Assembly (NCBI GenBank): GCA_009103225.1
Contig: RHPI01000277.1
Span: 595,222 to 637,895, forward strand
Direction: 5' to 3'
DNA: 42,674 nt
Source: Chlorokybus atmophyticus
Taxonomy: Eukaryota; Streptophyta; Chlorokybophyceae; Chlorokybales; Chlorokybaceae
Shown: positions 1 to 10,380 of the stretch, in pieces
Layout: the number at the start of each line of letters is the position of its first letter
Position numbering within the stretch: position 1 is the first letter of the stretch
Notes under the pieces: generated by a model
Database searches by the model: none
What the model was told of the DNA's origin: nothing
What the model saw: only the letters and a program-made list of their open reading frames with translations
Program-made: the position numbers and the translations under genes

Positions 1-817
1 TGACGTCCACAACAGTCCTCGACGGTGCAAACCTCACGGGCCAGGTGAGTGACAACACTCTTGCGCTAACCAAGCACAAGTTGCAACACATTGTGTACAC
101 GTCTCCGCACGCACACACACACACACACACACGCGTTCTTGCCCAGTTCGATGTGGCTGTTGAGGCGACTGGCAGCGCGGACGTGTTGGCCCGCGTGGCT
201 GCGCTGGTGCGGCCGCGCGGCACGATCGTGCTGAAGACCACCAGCGAGCGGCCGACAACCATCGACTTGGCACCCATCGTCGTCAACGAGGTACAGCGAT
301 TGATCGTAGACGCAGCTTGTCGAGCCTTGCGACACAACATGCACACTGGTCTGTGCGTAACACAGACCATGCGCCCATGCATGCACGTACGCATACACAT
401 ACGCATACGACACATGTACATGAGCGCACGACCATGCGTACATACGTGCCTCACACACACGCACACGCACACGCACACATGCACGCACGCGCGCACGCGC
501 GTGCGCACACCACCTCCTGCATCACCTGTTGCGTGGTTGGCCCACCCCAGCACTGTCACTATCACTCTCCCCATACCACACATACGCATCGCCATCACCA
601 TCCTCCCCCACAGCTCCGTCTGATCGGTTCCCGCTGCGGCCGCTTCCCCCCCGCCCTCTCGGCCCTGGCGTCGCGTCTCGTCCCCGTCGAGAAGCTGATC
701 GACACTCGGTTCCCGCTGGAGCGGGCGGGGGAGGCGATCGAGACAGCGGGGAGGGGGGGGAGGATGAAGGTGGTGATTGACGTGGCGGAGGGGGGAGACG
801 ACAACAGCAGCAAGTAG
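1..817 (+). CDS. Zinc-type alcohol dehydrogenase (MDR family), 3' end
   Basis: Exons <1..44, 147..290 and 614..817 join in one frame, with GT-AG introns; the 5' part lies outside the window. The visible part is the end of the nucleotide-binding domain and the C-terminal region of a medium-chain NAD(P)-dependent dehydrogenase. It starts with a strand ending in FDVAVEATGS and continues with VRPRGTIVLK, a LAPIVVNE-LRLIGSRCGRF junction across intron 2, and RFPLERAGEAIETA before the stop. This block order is that of bacterial and plastid-type zinc alcohol dehydrogenases. The N-terminal zinc ligands are not in the window, so substrate and metal dependence cannot be judged. The tail VAEGGDDNSSK is low-complexity and probably not conserved. 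Intron 1 carries a (CA)n run and intron 2 is rich in alternating CA/CG. The next gene is convergent. Confidence 0.75.
112..133. repeat. (CA)n microsatellite in dehydrogenase intron 1
   Basis: An uninterrupted CA dinucleotide run lies inside the first visible intron, just upstream of its acceptor. Related CA/CG-alternating stretches recur in intron 2 (about 365-515), in a DUF1308 gene intron (about 8615-8720) and in the PNO1 intron (about 34725-34805). Confidence 0.85.
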
Positions 818-1020
818 CAGGAATGGTAGTGTGTGATGGCGTCCGACGAGTGTGTGGTTTTGGGATGCTCGCGGTGCTGCTGCTGCTGCTGCTGCTGGTG
901 TAGTGATAGTGCCTATAATGTGGGGGGGAACAGCAGTGCCTTTTTAATGTTGTGGACAGCTGATTGGTCGTCGGTGGATACAATTGAAGTAAGCTGAATA
1001 GAAATGGTGCAATTCGTGAA

Positions 1021-1025
1021 TGTAA
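1021..1025 (+). promoter_or_regulatory. TGTAA poly(A) signal of the dehydrogenase gene
   Basis: TGTAA lies 204 nt after the stop codon. It is the chlorophyte-type polyadenylation signal and recurs after most genes in this window. Confidence 0.5.
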
Positions 1026-1660
1026 AAAGTGTACACACAATGCGGACGCCTTATGTGCATGCATATCAAACACACCACACTGTACAATCATGCTACACAA
1101 GTGTTCATGCATGTGGGTGTTAAACTGTTGAACGTGTGTGAAGCACTCATGCCATGTGTCAAAGTGTCGTAGATCTTTATGCACTTACCTCAACTTTATA
1201 CACAACCACCAGGCCACACCATACGCTTTTTCACCACTTGCGTTCTACTACTCACCACACTGCCGCCTCCCTATGCATGCATGCATTGCAGCCTTGGTTG
1301 CCTGCATGTGTTTAAATGGCACAGAATGTGCATTGCGTGGGGAAGAGATGCCTCAGTAAGCTTAGCCCAAGCTGCGTCAACTGGACCAGACTTCCTAAGC
1401 ACGCAAGCAATCTCACCCACTGGGTGATACAAGCAGAGTGCAAGTGCAGAAAATCCATCCGGCAAAATTTGTCAGTACATTGGTGCATCCCTCTACAGCT
1501 CAACCCCATGCTACCCCGTACCGCATACTACCCCATATACGCTCAATGACCACAATCGCACACAAGGCTGGCGCACTGCCAGAACAATCTATCCTAACAT
1601 TAACAGCTAAGTAGCCCGCCTTCGTAGTAGCGGTGGCAGTGGCGGCTCCTACTATATACA

Positions 1661-1665
1661 TTACA
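1661..1665 (-). promoter_or_regulatory. TGTAA poly(A) signal of ISCU copy 1
   Basis: TGTAA on the minus strand lies about 52 nt after the stop codon of the ISCU copy 1 gene. Confidence 0.55.
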
Positions 1666-1716
1666 AGACAAGGGTGTTAAACAGTACGTCTTCAAAGTGA
1701 AGGGCAGGAAACACTG

Positions 1717-3300
1717 TTACGCGCTAGCTTGCGAAGCTGAAGTCGTGTCCTCCATTTTCTCAACAGCCTTTGCCGCCAGCTTGTCCTTCTTGTTTTCATC
1801 TGCACCAGACTCCTGCTTCTGTTGCCTGTTCATGCATGACAGTCACGTATCAGTACGCGCCATTTGCATGCAACTATGTCCACACCAAAGGGATGAATGC
1901 GCACCAACCTTTCATTGGACTTGTCTGTCTTCTTCTCTGTAGGCTTTTCGTCCTTGCTGCCTGTGCTGTCACCCACCTGGGACTTCGCCATTGCCATCTT
2001 TTGCCTAACAAATCAGCATTAGCAAACGTCTAGGCACAGATGATGTGTCAGCAAAGCCCTGCAGCGCGTTACTTGGAAACCAACTCACGTTACTATGTCC
2101 AGAACATACGTCCAGAATGTACCATTGCACAACAAAAGACACGACAGCACAGTGAAATGAGATAGTATGCTAACTGCATCGCAAAGATACGTCGCACTAG
2201 TTAAGGGAGGACTGGTTGCAAGAGTGCTGATTGCAACCAGAGATATGAGATAGTACTGGTTATTAAAAGAGTAAAAGTCTGGATACTTAGACCATGCTAT
2301 CATAACCTTGCTACCTTCCATACACATTTCATTAGACCAAACAACACCCACCTCACATCCTTTACGGCCGCCTTGATGGCGTCCTCCGCCAGCATCGAGC
2401 AGTGCAACTTCACAGGCGGCAGCGACAGATGTTTCGCGATCTCGGAATTCCGGATCGAGGTCGCGTCCTCAATCGAGCGTCCCTTGATCCATTCTGTTGC
2501 TACAGATGAAGAGGCGATCGCGGAACCGCAACCGAAGGTCTTGAAACAAGAGTCGAGGATGGTGCCATCGGGAGCGACCTGCGGGGAGGAGAGGATGTAA
2601 GGGAGATAAACGACAGATGAGGACAGTAGCATGTCAATGCACGTGCGCTGCTGGCATGGAACCAGGCATGCGTAGCATCAACCTGAGTGGCACATGCTCA
2701 GCAACCAAATTGTGGCTTATGTTCAGCATCCTTGCTTGTTACTCGAATACATACAATCCACTGAAGCGAATAGGACAAGGACTACGGCTTGTTTGCAAAT
2801 TGTACAAACCCATTTGTAAGACATACATACCGCAGCTGTCAATCCAATCTTGCAGCCACTTGTTAGTCACACAAAGTTCAGACCCAAGCATAGCAACATG
2901 ACTGCACTGACATGCTCGTTACAGTCTCTGAAGATGTCTCGAACTTGCGGAAACGGTTAGGCGAGAGACAACTGCTCTCAATCAAAGCACTCAATCAAAG
3001 CACGTCAGAAAAGAGTTTTTCGACGCCTATACGTACCCTAATCTGCAGCTTCATGACGTCGCCGCATGCAGGGGCCCCGACAAGGCCAGTCCCTACACTG
3101 GGATCATCCTTGTTGAAGCTCCCGACATTGCGGGGGTTGTTGTAATGATCCACGACGTTCCTGTGATACCCTCTCGACGACACTCCCGTCGCGGTCGCCG
3201 CCGCCGCCGAAGTCGACAAGCGGGACGACGACGACGCAGCGGCGGCGGCGCAGCGCCTTAGCGCCGCACCACCCGCCGACCGAGCCACCCCACCCACCAT
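1717..3300 (-). CDS. ISCU: Mitochondrial iron-sulfur cluster scaffold ISCU, copy 1 (long tail)
   Basis: Minus-strand exons 3300..3037, 2578..2352, 2004..1909 and 1825..1717 give 231 residues. ISCU is the scaffold on which the NFS1 desulfurase builds [2Fe-2S] clusters in mitochondria. An Ala/Ser/Arg-rich presequence (1-44) precedes the IscU core that starts YHRNVVDHYNNPRNVG. The three cluster-ligand cysteines are C79 (GAPACGD), C105 (TFGCGS) and C148 (KLHCSM). The Hsp70-binding LPPVK motif is at 141-145. An extra cysteine, C99, is absent from copy 2. Residues after about 165 form a Lys/Glu/Ala-rich tail with its own intron, not found in ordinary ISCU. The start at 3300 is the first ATG in frame and gives a presequence as long as that of copy 2. 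Introns 1 (phase 0) and 2 (phase 2) sit at the same sites as in copy 2. Confidence 0.94.
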
Positions 3301-3649
3301 ACCTTCGATGTTACTGCAGCACTTTCCTGAAGCACTCCTGCACGCCAACCACCCTGACGACGCCAACCACCTCACCACCGCCGCCGCCTTGATCTGCCAC
3401 GTAGACGACAAGATTCCGCAACTTGGGGCTGAGATTAGGGTTTAGCATTGCTTGTGCGTTAAACGCACAAGCAGTGCTAAAGAAGCTTGGTGTGCGTATA
3501 TTCAAACCCTAAGTCTGAAATTGGCGGCAAAACCTCAGCTCAGGTGTTGCCTTTGCCGGTGTCGTTGTCGGCGTTGGTGTTGTTGGTGGTGGTAGCGGCG
3601 GCGGCGGTGTCGGTGCTGGTGTGAACGTGTGGGCTAGAGGGATATTGCC
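3301..3649. promoter_or_regulatory. Bidirectional promoter of the two ISCU genes
   Basis: These 349 bp separate two divergent start codons, so both promoters and 5' UTRs must lie here. The segment holds a 19-bp-arm inverted repeat nested inside a pair of oppositely oriented AAACCCTA elements. The right side (about 3541-3640) is GGT/GGC-trinucleotide-rich leader. Confidence 0.8.
3434..3512. repeat. Nested inverted repeat with two opposed telo-boxes
   Basis: The inner arms 3442-3460 and 3462-3480 are complementary with one mismatch around a single central base. The outer arms are ATTAGGGTTT at 3434-3443 and AAACCCTAA at 3504-3512. AAACCCTA is the plant telo-box, a promoter element known from translation and growth genes. 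Confidence 0.85.
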
Positions 3650-4813
3650 ATGCTGGTTCGGGTGTTCTTGCGGGCGGCGGCGGCGGAGTGCGCCGCCTCC
3701 TCCGTAGTGCCGGAAGGTTTGCGACAGTCAGTGCCAGCAGCAGCGGCGGCGACGGCGGTGGCGGCGAGGAGGGCCTACCACAAGAACGTTGTAGACCACT
3801 ACAACAATCCCCGCAACGTTGGGAGCTTTGATAAGAACGACCCGGATGTGGGGACCGGCCTGGTGGGAGCGCCCGCATGCGGTGATGTGATGAAGCTGCA
3901 GATAAGGGTGAGCTGCTGGTAATTTGCTGCATGTTGAAAGCTCACAAGTGGTGAAAGGTTGCGTAGTTGGAGCGTAGCATGCAGTATTGTGCTTGCATGT
4001 AAGTGCAGTGCGCATGCTTTGCACTTGCATGCAACCATGTTGTCTGTTTCATGGTAGAGCAACCAGAAATCTCTACTCACTGGCGACTCAGCCCATGGTT
4101 GGTTTGCGCTGGTAACCCATCAGCAAGGAGTCTTGTATGCTGTAGCGAAGGCAACATGCTTACTCTTTCCACAAGCACTGATAAATTGCATGCGTACTTG
4201 CGTTGATACTATACCGGTCAAGCTTCACAGCCACTGCCATGCTCACGCTGCAAAGCATCCCTTTTGCCCCCCCCTTTATGCACAGCATTCGTACACGAGC
4301 AACACTTGCCAACTCATCGCACTCGTATGCTAGCACAACTCCAACCACAACTCCATCTCAGGTCGATTCCGACGGCCGCATCCTCGACTCCCGTTTCAAG
4401 ACCTTCGGTTGCGGTTCCGCGATCGCGGCGTCGTCCTCCCTCGCGACGGAGTGGATCAAGGGACGCACCGTCGACGACGCGACGTCCATCAAGAACTCCG
4501 AGATCGCGAAACACCTGTCGCTGCCGCCCGTCAAACTGCACTGCTCGATGCTGGCGGAAGATGCCATAAAGGCTGCAGTATTCGACTTCAGGTACTGTTT
4601 GTTGTTGTTACTGTGGGTTTTTTTGTTTAGATTCAAGCACATGTCGGGTATGTGTATATGTGTGCATGTAATCAGTTTCTTACATGTTTGTCATTGAGCA
4701 TATATCAGTTGTTGACAGCGTGTTTGCTTGTTGATAGGCAGAAGAGGTCAAGGAATGCACAGGCTGCTGCGAGCAATGAGGATGTTGTGGAGATGGCTGC
4801 TGCGAGCATCTAG
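3650..4813 (+). CDS. ISCU: Mitochondrial iron-sulfur cluster scaffold ISCU, copy 2
   Basis: Exons 3650..3907, 4362..4591 and 4738..4813 give 187 residues, close to the usual ISCU length. The protein carries an Ala/Arg-rich mitochondrial presequence of about 42 residues and then the IscU core. Cluster ligands are C77 (GAPACGD), C103 (TFGCGS) and C147 (KLHCSM); LPPVK (140-144) is the HscA/Hsp70 docking motif. The core is almost identical to copy 1, with conservative changes such as NKDDPS versus DKNDPD. The C-terminal tail is short (QKRSRNAQ... ending AAASI) and unrelated to the copy 1 tail. Start choice: the first ATG of the frame. It diverges from copy 1 across a shared 349-bp promoter. No TGTAA occurs within 400 nt of the stop; the first is near 5266. 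Confidence 0.95.
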
Positions 4814-5746
4814 AAGTGCTTACAGGAGCTTCTGGCGACAAGTGTAGCTTGCGCTGCGGGCGCGCGTGCGGTAATGGCTTGTTGTTGTACATATGTGTAG
4901 TGATCTGTATATAGTTGTGGTTTGGTTGGAGGCAGATGGCGGTGTAGCCGATTGCAGGCGATGACAAGTAGGGTTTGTGAGTAACTGTTGGCGAGTGTAC
5001 CGTACATGTACAGAGGAGCTTGAGGTCCTGGCTAGGACAGTTTGGCAGCCTGCGTAGCGCTAGGGTTGGTTCGTTTGGTGACCACTGTGTTTGGAGTGCA
5101 GTGCGTTTTGGAATAAGATAGCATAGTTGACTCTTTGATTGCGGTGTTGCCAACCCAATTGCCATAGCAGGGGATGGCAAGTAGACATGAAGTGTTTACC
5201 GCACAGCGCAATGCTATCCTGCATAGTATGTTAGCAGTTCTTAGAAAGTGTAAGCCATGTTATAGTGTAACTTTCCTGTGAGTTTGGTGGCATACTGATA
5301 CAAAGGGCCGCGAGTACAACATTTCAATGCAAGTCACATATGAATTGCAATAGACAGCACCTCCACCATGTGAACCGAAAGACAGATATCGAAACCAGTA
5401 CTTATCTCAGCGATACCACTTACAGATGTGAGTAGGTGCTAAGCACTGGCAACGACCGGCAAGCCTCCTCCATTCTTTCTGTTCCAGACCAGTGTGTGTG
5501 GGTTGAAGCCTTGCTCCTAGTGTACACGAGGCAACGGGGATGTCATGCATGCAAGGCAACCATACACATGGCATGTACACATCATGTGACATTGCACTCA
5601 ACCACGCATGCAATCATACACACACAACCACAACCGCCGGGCTATATACACTGCACTCAGTGCCTCATTCCTACGCCTAGCGCTTATTTACCTACTTACC
5701 ACCCCCGTCAGTCATGCATGCATGCATGCTGGTCAGAGTCAGGTAA

Positions 5747-5780
5747 TTACCTGTGCAACACTTGTTGCAGTCAGTAGGAC
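5747..5780. repeat. 34-bp inverted repeat, left arm
   Basis: This arm pairs with 6715-6748 in opposite orientation with one mismatch over 34 bp. The arms are about 935 bp apart. Confidence 0.85.
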
Positions 5781-6714
5781 GTTGATGTGCATCTTCCCCC
5801 ACCACTCCTCTATGCCTGCACCCACGTCTCCTCTTCTCTTCTCTCATTCCACATCTGCCGTTGCTAGGTTGCCCAGGTTGTAACCCTCAACGCTCTCGGC
5901 AGGGCCCTTCCGCCCCGCCCCTCGCTCTGACGTCACCCTGGCTTGCACAGTCAGCACTGCACTGCGCTAGTGCTGCTGCGACATTGCTCGCTGCTTAGGT
6001 GCTGCTGGTGGGTTTGTGCTGTCCGCACGGGCACGCTGTGTTACCAACAGCATGCTCCCCGTGCACTTGTCGTGCCGGTGTCATGCGCTGGTCGTTGCCG
6101 TCTCAGCTTCGTAACGACCAGTTTGTACAGCAGCGGTGGGGGCGTGCAGTAATAAACACATACGTCATCTCGCATCATCTTTTGCCTCAGCGTTGCTAAC
6201 GAGCGCTTCATGGGATGCCCGGCCAACAGCAGGTCCTGTCACCATCGCTCGCCACAAGACGCTTGCGGTACGTACACACGCGTGTACTGCGACTCCTCCA
6301 CCCCCAGCTTGACACTGCGGGGTACATTGGATTGTCAAAAAACAACGGCGCACGGTGTCTTGAAACATGCTGATACTCCGGCAAGTCTCTCTCTTGCAGT
6401 AGAGTTTGGTACACATGCATAACATTGCATATATGTTACACACGCCATCTGCTGTTTGAAAAACTTCCAGGTCCAGGAAAGTAGGACACACTAGTATGCA
6501 ACATCGTCACACCAAGCTACGTACTGTCATCCCTGCCTATCACTGCACAAGCATACTCACACGCATGCCAGCGGCATGCAAGGAAAGGCACTGATGCTGC
6601 TCACTCCTTGTGCGGTACATGTCACAGTCAAACAGTGTGCTTGCAACCAATGACAGTGAGGAAGAGAGAGGGAGAGAGCGGGTTGCGCTGCACTCCACTG
6701 CATGTGGATTTACT

Positions 6715-6748
6715 GTCCTACCGACTGCAACAAGTGTTGCACAGGTAA
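6715..6748. repeat. 34-bp inverted repeat, right arm
   Basis: Reverse complement of 5747-5780 (33 of 34 positions). The flanking sequences are unrelated, so the similarity stops sharply at the arm ends. Both arms contain a TGCAAC...GTTGCA sub-palindrome. Confidence 0.85.
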
Positions 6749-7894
6749 CGCTTGTGAATACGTGCGTTGGTTGGCTGGCATGCATGACTGACGGGGTGGT
6801 AGAGGTAGTAGTGATAGGTGTAGAGGTAGACGGAGGTAACAGAGTAGCCCGGTGGTGATTGCTGAACTGAGTGCTGTTGTTGCCTATGCGTGTGTGATGC
6901 ATGTCATGCATGTGTGTATGTGCAAAGCATGCCGCGTATGCACGTGCACATGCATTACGTTAGTCAGGCTCAAGCGCGTTCCCTGGCATTTCATGTTTGT
7001 GCGTGTACGTGTGCACGTGCACAAGTCCACCACACAGAAGAAACATTGCATCCCAACATCTCCTCCTGCACGCGCGCAGGTACGTTGATTAAACAGCTGC
7101 ATTCAGAGGAGGTTGAGGGTGAGGTGGGGGAGGAGAAGGCGGAAGTCTTGCACAAGTCCACCTCCTCGGTCCTCACGTAAGGACCCACAAAACTGGCAGC
7201 AATACGTGACGTGGCGCTGTGCATCACTACCGAGAGGTACCTCGTTGGGTTTGAGAGACAGAAGGAGGCGTGGGTGCCCGGCAGGTACGGCGGTTGTGGA
7301 CAACATATAAGCTTTCTCGCAATCTCTCGCAATGCAAACAACCAAGTCACATAACAAGTGCTGCTGCAGCAAGGATGCGAACTTGGCTCACTCAGACTCG
7401 AAGGCTGTTGTTGCTGCCAACTAGTAGACGCAGTACGCGTAGGAGTGCACAAACAAGCGCACGAACACAATTCCCTCGCCGTTCTTTTGTACATATGTTT
7501 ACACGCGAGCTCAACATCTGCCGAGATGAGATGGCACGCCTGCCGCCCATCCAAACAACTGTGTCTGCAGGATCACTTGATTGAAAATGTGGACAGCACA
7601 ACTTGTTTGTAAGGGAAGGTTGGCTGTGCTCATGTGTGAGGCGATGTTTGTGTTCGTGCGACCGTGCGGACACACCCACATGGCCACACGCACGAATTCA
7701 AACCAATGTTCTGTCAACATTGTAGCCAAATGGTGATGGCAACGGCAACCATTCCCAGACAAGTATGTAATCCAAGCTCATTGATAATGATCTTAGGTTG
7801 TTGGCTCCTGTTAACACCATACTATCAACAACACAACATAGAGTTCCAGCCTTAATCATCACGTGTGCTATCTACCACTACGTAGACAGAAAAT

Positions 7895-7899
7895 TTACA
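7895..7899 (-). promoter_or_regulatory. TGTAA poly(A) signal of the DUF1308 gene
   Basis: TGTAA on the minus strand, about 112 nt after the stop codon. Confidence 0.5.
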
Positions 7900-8010
7900 A
7901 TGACTGCTAATTTACTAGAGAGACGGACTGCTGTGCAGCGGATGTGGTAATTATACAAATAAGAGAGACCAACCTTCACACTCTTCAGTGCTCGTTATGT
8001 GTTCATCATT

Positions 8011-10380
8011 CTATTCGCCGCTGAGTGCTCGCGGGCGATGCACGAGCACGTTGACGGGCACTCCCGCCTGATGCGCCGCGCGCACGAACGAGGTGTTCGC
8101 CGACAGGACGGGCAGGCGGAGCGTGTCGGCCGTGCCAAACACCACCTTGTGCCTGTGTGTGTGTTGTATGAAATGAAACAGAGATCATTATTCATGAGAC
8201 TTATTGATAGAAGCTGAGTGGGGTTATTATACACTCACCTTGGCTGCACTCGGCTCGACGCGCGCAAGGCTGTTATGCGTGCTGAGGGTGTATCCGCCAC
8301 ACATTGCGCGCGTTGTAACAAGTCATCAGACCTTTTGCGCTCCCTGCAGATGGTGATATATTCAGTACGCAACAACAATACGTGTGTACCAAACATGTGT
8401 GTTCTTGCCTGGGCCCTGCTATGGTGCTGATGATGTTGTGATACTCCCGCAGCGTGCTTTCTGGAACAAGTAGCGTCCTGTCTTGCATGTGCGACTCGAG
8501 CTCCGGTAACAAAGGCGCCTCGAGCTCCGATAAAGCCTACCATAAATCGAGTTACCACAAGTTGTTAGTTGTATCACAGTGGTCATGTATCTGCATGCAC
8601 ACCCGCGTGTACGAGTGTGTGTGTGTGTGTGCGTGTGCGTACATGTTTGAATATGCGTTTGCTCGGACGCGTGCATGTGTGCATGTGTAAAAGTATGCGC
8701 ATGTGTGTGTGTGTTTGTGTGTCTACCTGAGCATGCATGAACCACGCGGAGTTGCGAAACCTCTCCTTACGTTCATCATCCGACATGGCTGCAATGCTCG
8801 CAGCTCCTCCATTGGTGATATCAGACACATAAGCGATCATCGCAGTTGTATCGAGCACAAGCCCACTCTTGCCATGATGTTCACAAGTTTCATCCACGCC
8901 AGACACGGTTGCCTCTTTGCCAAGCTCGATACGTTGAACGTCGCGAGCAAGTTCTTCTTCTTCTTCAACTTCTAGTGTTGGCAACACTTCAAAAGAGCCA
9001 CAAAGCCCATGGTGCATGTGCGTGGAGCAATCAAGGCACCACACTTTGCCAGCTGGCATGTGTGAAGCAGTTGGATGCTCCCATGGAAAGGCTCCAAACT
9101 CTTCCTGCAGAAGCTCAACCATCGCTGCGGGAGCGCCTTGCACAAAGTGTAACAATATGCACACAGGCTTCTTTGTCACGTCTGTACACGCAATGCGCAT
9201 GTCAAGACAACCAACAACGCATGTACGCATGCACGCGAGCAGCATGCGTGCGCACACGCGTGCGTGCATGGGCCAGGCATGACAATCAGCAAACGAGAGT
9301 GAGTCAACAACCTGCTGCCGAAGCAGCTTGGAGAAGGCGTTGCATCTTCGCATCAAACACACGCACACGCAAAGCCTGCGCATGAGCACATCTTTGGTGT
9401 TTATTCAACAACACAACTTGTAACATCAGAAATCACAACCCACTCACAGCAACAATACCTTGGGTTGCAACCGGCCTCCAAAGATAACAACCCAAGTGAC
9501 GCGCCCATCCACGAGGCCGATCATGTCGACATGGACCGTATGGTTGTCATCAACATCATCGTCTTCAATTTCAACAGCATCGTCATCGTTGGCGGTAGCG
9601 GCCTTCTTGCTGTTCTTCTTCTTCTTGCCAACGTTGACCATCACGTCCGTCACCCCCGACACGCTTTCCGAGCTGAGCCATGCCAGAAGCCCCTCGACGT
9701 GCGTGAGGTTGCTGCTGCACATTGTGTCACACAACTCACAATCATGAGTCGTGGCATGCAGCAATGAGACCCCTGAGTTTATGCATGCAAGCACTGCCTT
9801 AGTAAACATCCCTACAACTGTAGATATCTTGTTTTTGCACATTTATGCCTCAATCGCTATGGTCAGTGCCAAACAAGAGACTCAGCACTGCTTCAGTGCT
9901 CATGTGCCCATGCTCATACCGAAGCTTTGTACTGGCAGGCAATGAAACAGCTTGAACAGCTTCTCAGCTGCTGCGCCAACTTATTGTTTGCCACAGTAGC
10001 TGCAGTGTCAAGCTGACACATAGCCCGCAGCCTAGCTGCATGCACCGCTGCTCCTCACAGCTGCTTCAAGCCGCGAAAAACGCAACACTTGCATTGCGAA
10101 TTGTGATCACGCTTACACACACAGCTTTGGCACAAGCATACGCATGCAGCTCTCTTTCTTTATCTCTCTCTCACCTTGCGAGTCGTGCGATTGTGGTCGT
10201 CAGCTCCCCTCCCCTCATCCGCTCCAGGAACCGCCCCTCCCTCCGCAGCATCCGCACCAGTCGCAGCCGGGCATTGTCGGCGAGCTTGCCCTCGGGCACC
10301 GACTGGACCGCGGACTCGAGGGAGGATGCACGCGCCGCGCGCTCCTCCACCGGCGCCGACGACGCCGACGGCGACGCCAT
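8011..10380 (-). CDS. DUF1308 / UPF0415 (C7orf25-like) protein
   Basis: Seven minus-strand exons (10380..10175, 9714..9459, 9375..9312, 9136..8727, 8536..8409, 8343..8239, 8152..8011) give 436 residues. Family features in order: an N-terminal helical part (MASPSASSAP...); SNLTHVEGLLAWL; VHVDMIGLVDGRVTWVVI; ALRVRVFDAKMQRLLQAA; LVLDTTAMIAYVSDITNGG; LLVPESTLREYHNI; SARITALRASSRV; and a final VVFGTADTLRLPVLSANTSF...RPRAL block. I matched these from memory to the C7orf25-type PIN-like family, whose biochemical function I do not know. A Lys-rich/Asp-rich insert (KKKKNSKK...EDDDVDD, about residue 110) looks lineage-specific. The intron between 8408 and 8344 starts with GC (AG|GCAAGA). The acceptor at 9714 could also be 9711, changing one Ser. 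ATG at 10380 is the first in frame. Confidence 0.85.

Larger units (their letters stand above)
818..1716. other. Convergent intergenic region and 3' UTRs
   Basis: This holds the 3' ends of the dehydrogenase (+) and ISCU copy 1 (-). It has a (GCT)n run at about 875-897 and a TGTAA signal for each gene. I see no further gene; the short open frames here have no protein-like composition. Confidence 0.7.
4814..8010. other. Unresolved 3.2-kb region with inverted repeat and orphan exon-like stretches
   Basis: I could not build a supported gene here. Exon-like stretches with splice sites include: minus strand near 5751-5800, reading KMHINVLLTATSVAQ before a donor; minus strand about 5438-5512, reading from a TAG acceptor to a stop and ending LPVVASA; minus strand about 6229-6306, containing EESQYTRVYVPQ; and plus strand about 7082-7180, ending KSTSSVLT and a stop. 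None could be linked to its neighbours or to a known family. A TGACGTCA (CRE-like) site follows a GC-box cluster at about 5910-5935. The rest is CA/GCATGC-rich non-coding sequence. Confidence 0.5.

Noticed and set aside
112-133. Short repeats as a CRISPR-like array
   Set aside because: They are simple dinucleotide runs with no spacers, in a clearly eukaryotic, intron-containing context.
45-623. 192-residue open frame covering the dehydrogenase exon and intron
   Set aside because: It reads through CA-repeat introns. Only 147-290 is conserved, and clean GT-AG borders remove the rest.
3301-3411. N-terminal extension of ISCU copy 1 starting at 3411
   Set aside because: The upstream start codon there is TTG, not ATG. 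ATG 3300 gives a presequence matching copy 2.
4680-5180. 166-codon minus-strand open frame downstream of ISCU copy 2
   Set aside because: No family resemblance and no splice continuation. It overlaps the final ISCU exon on the other strand and its composition is that of antisense GC-rich sequence.
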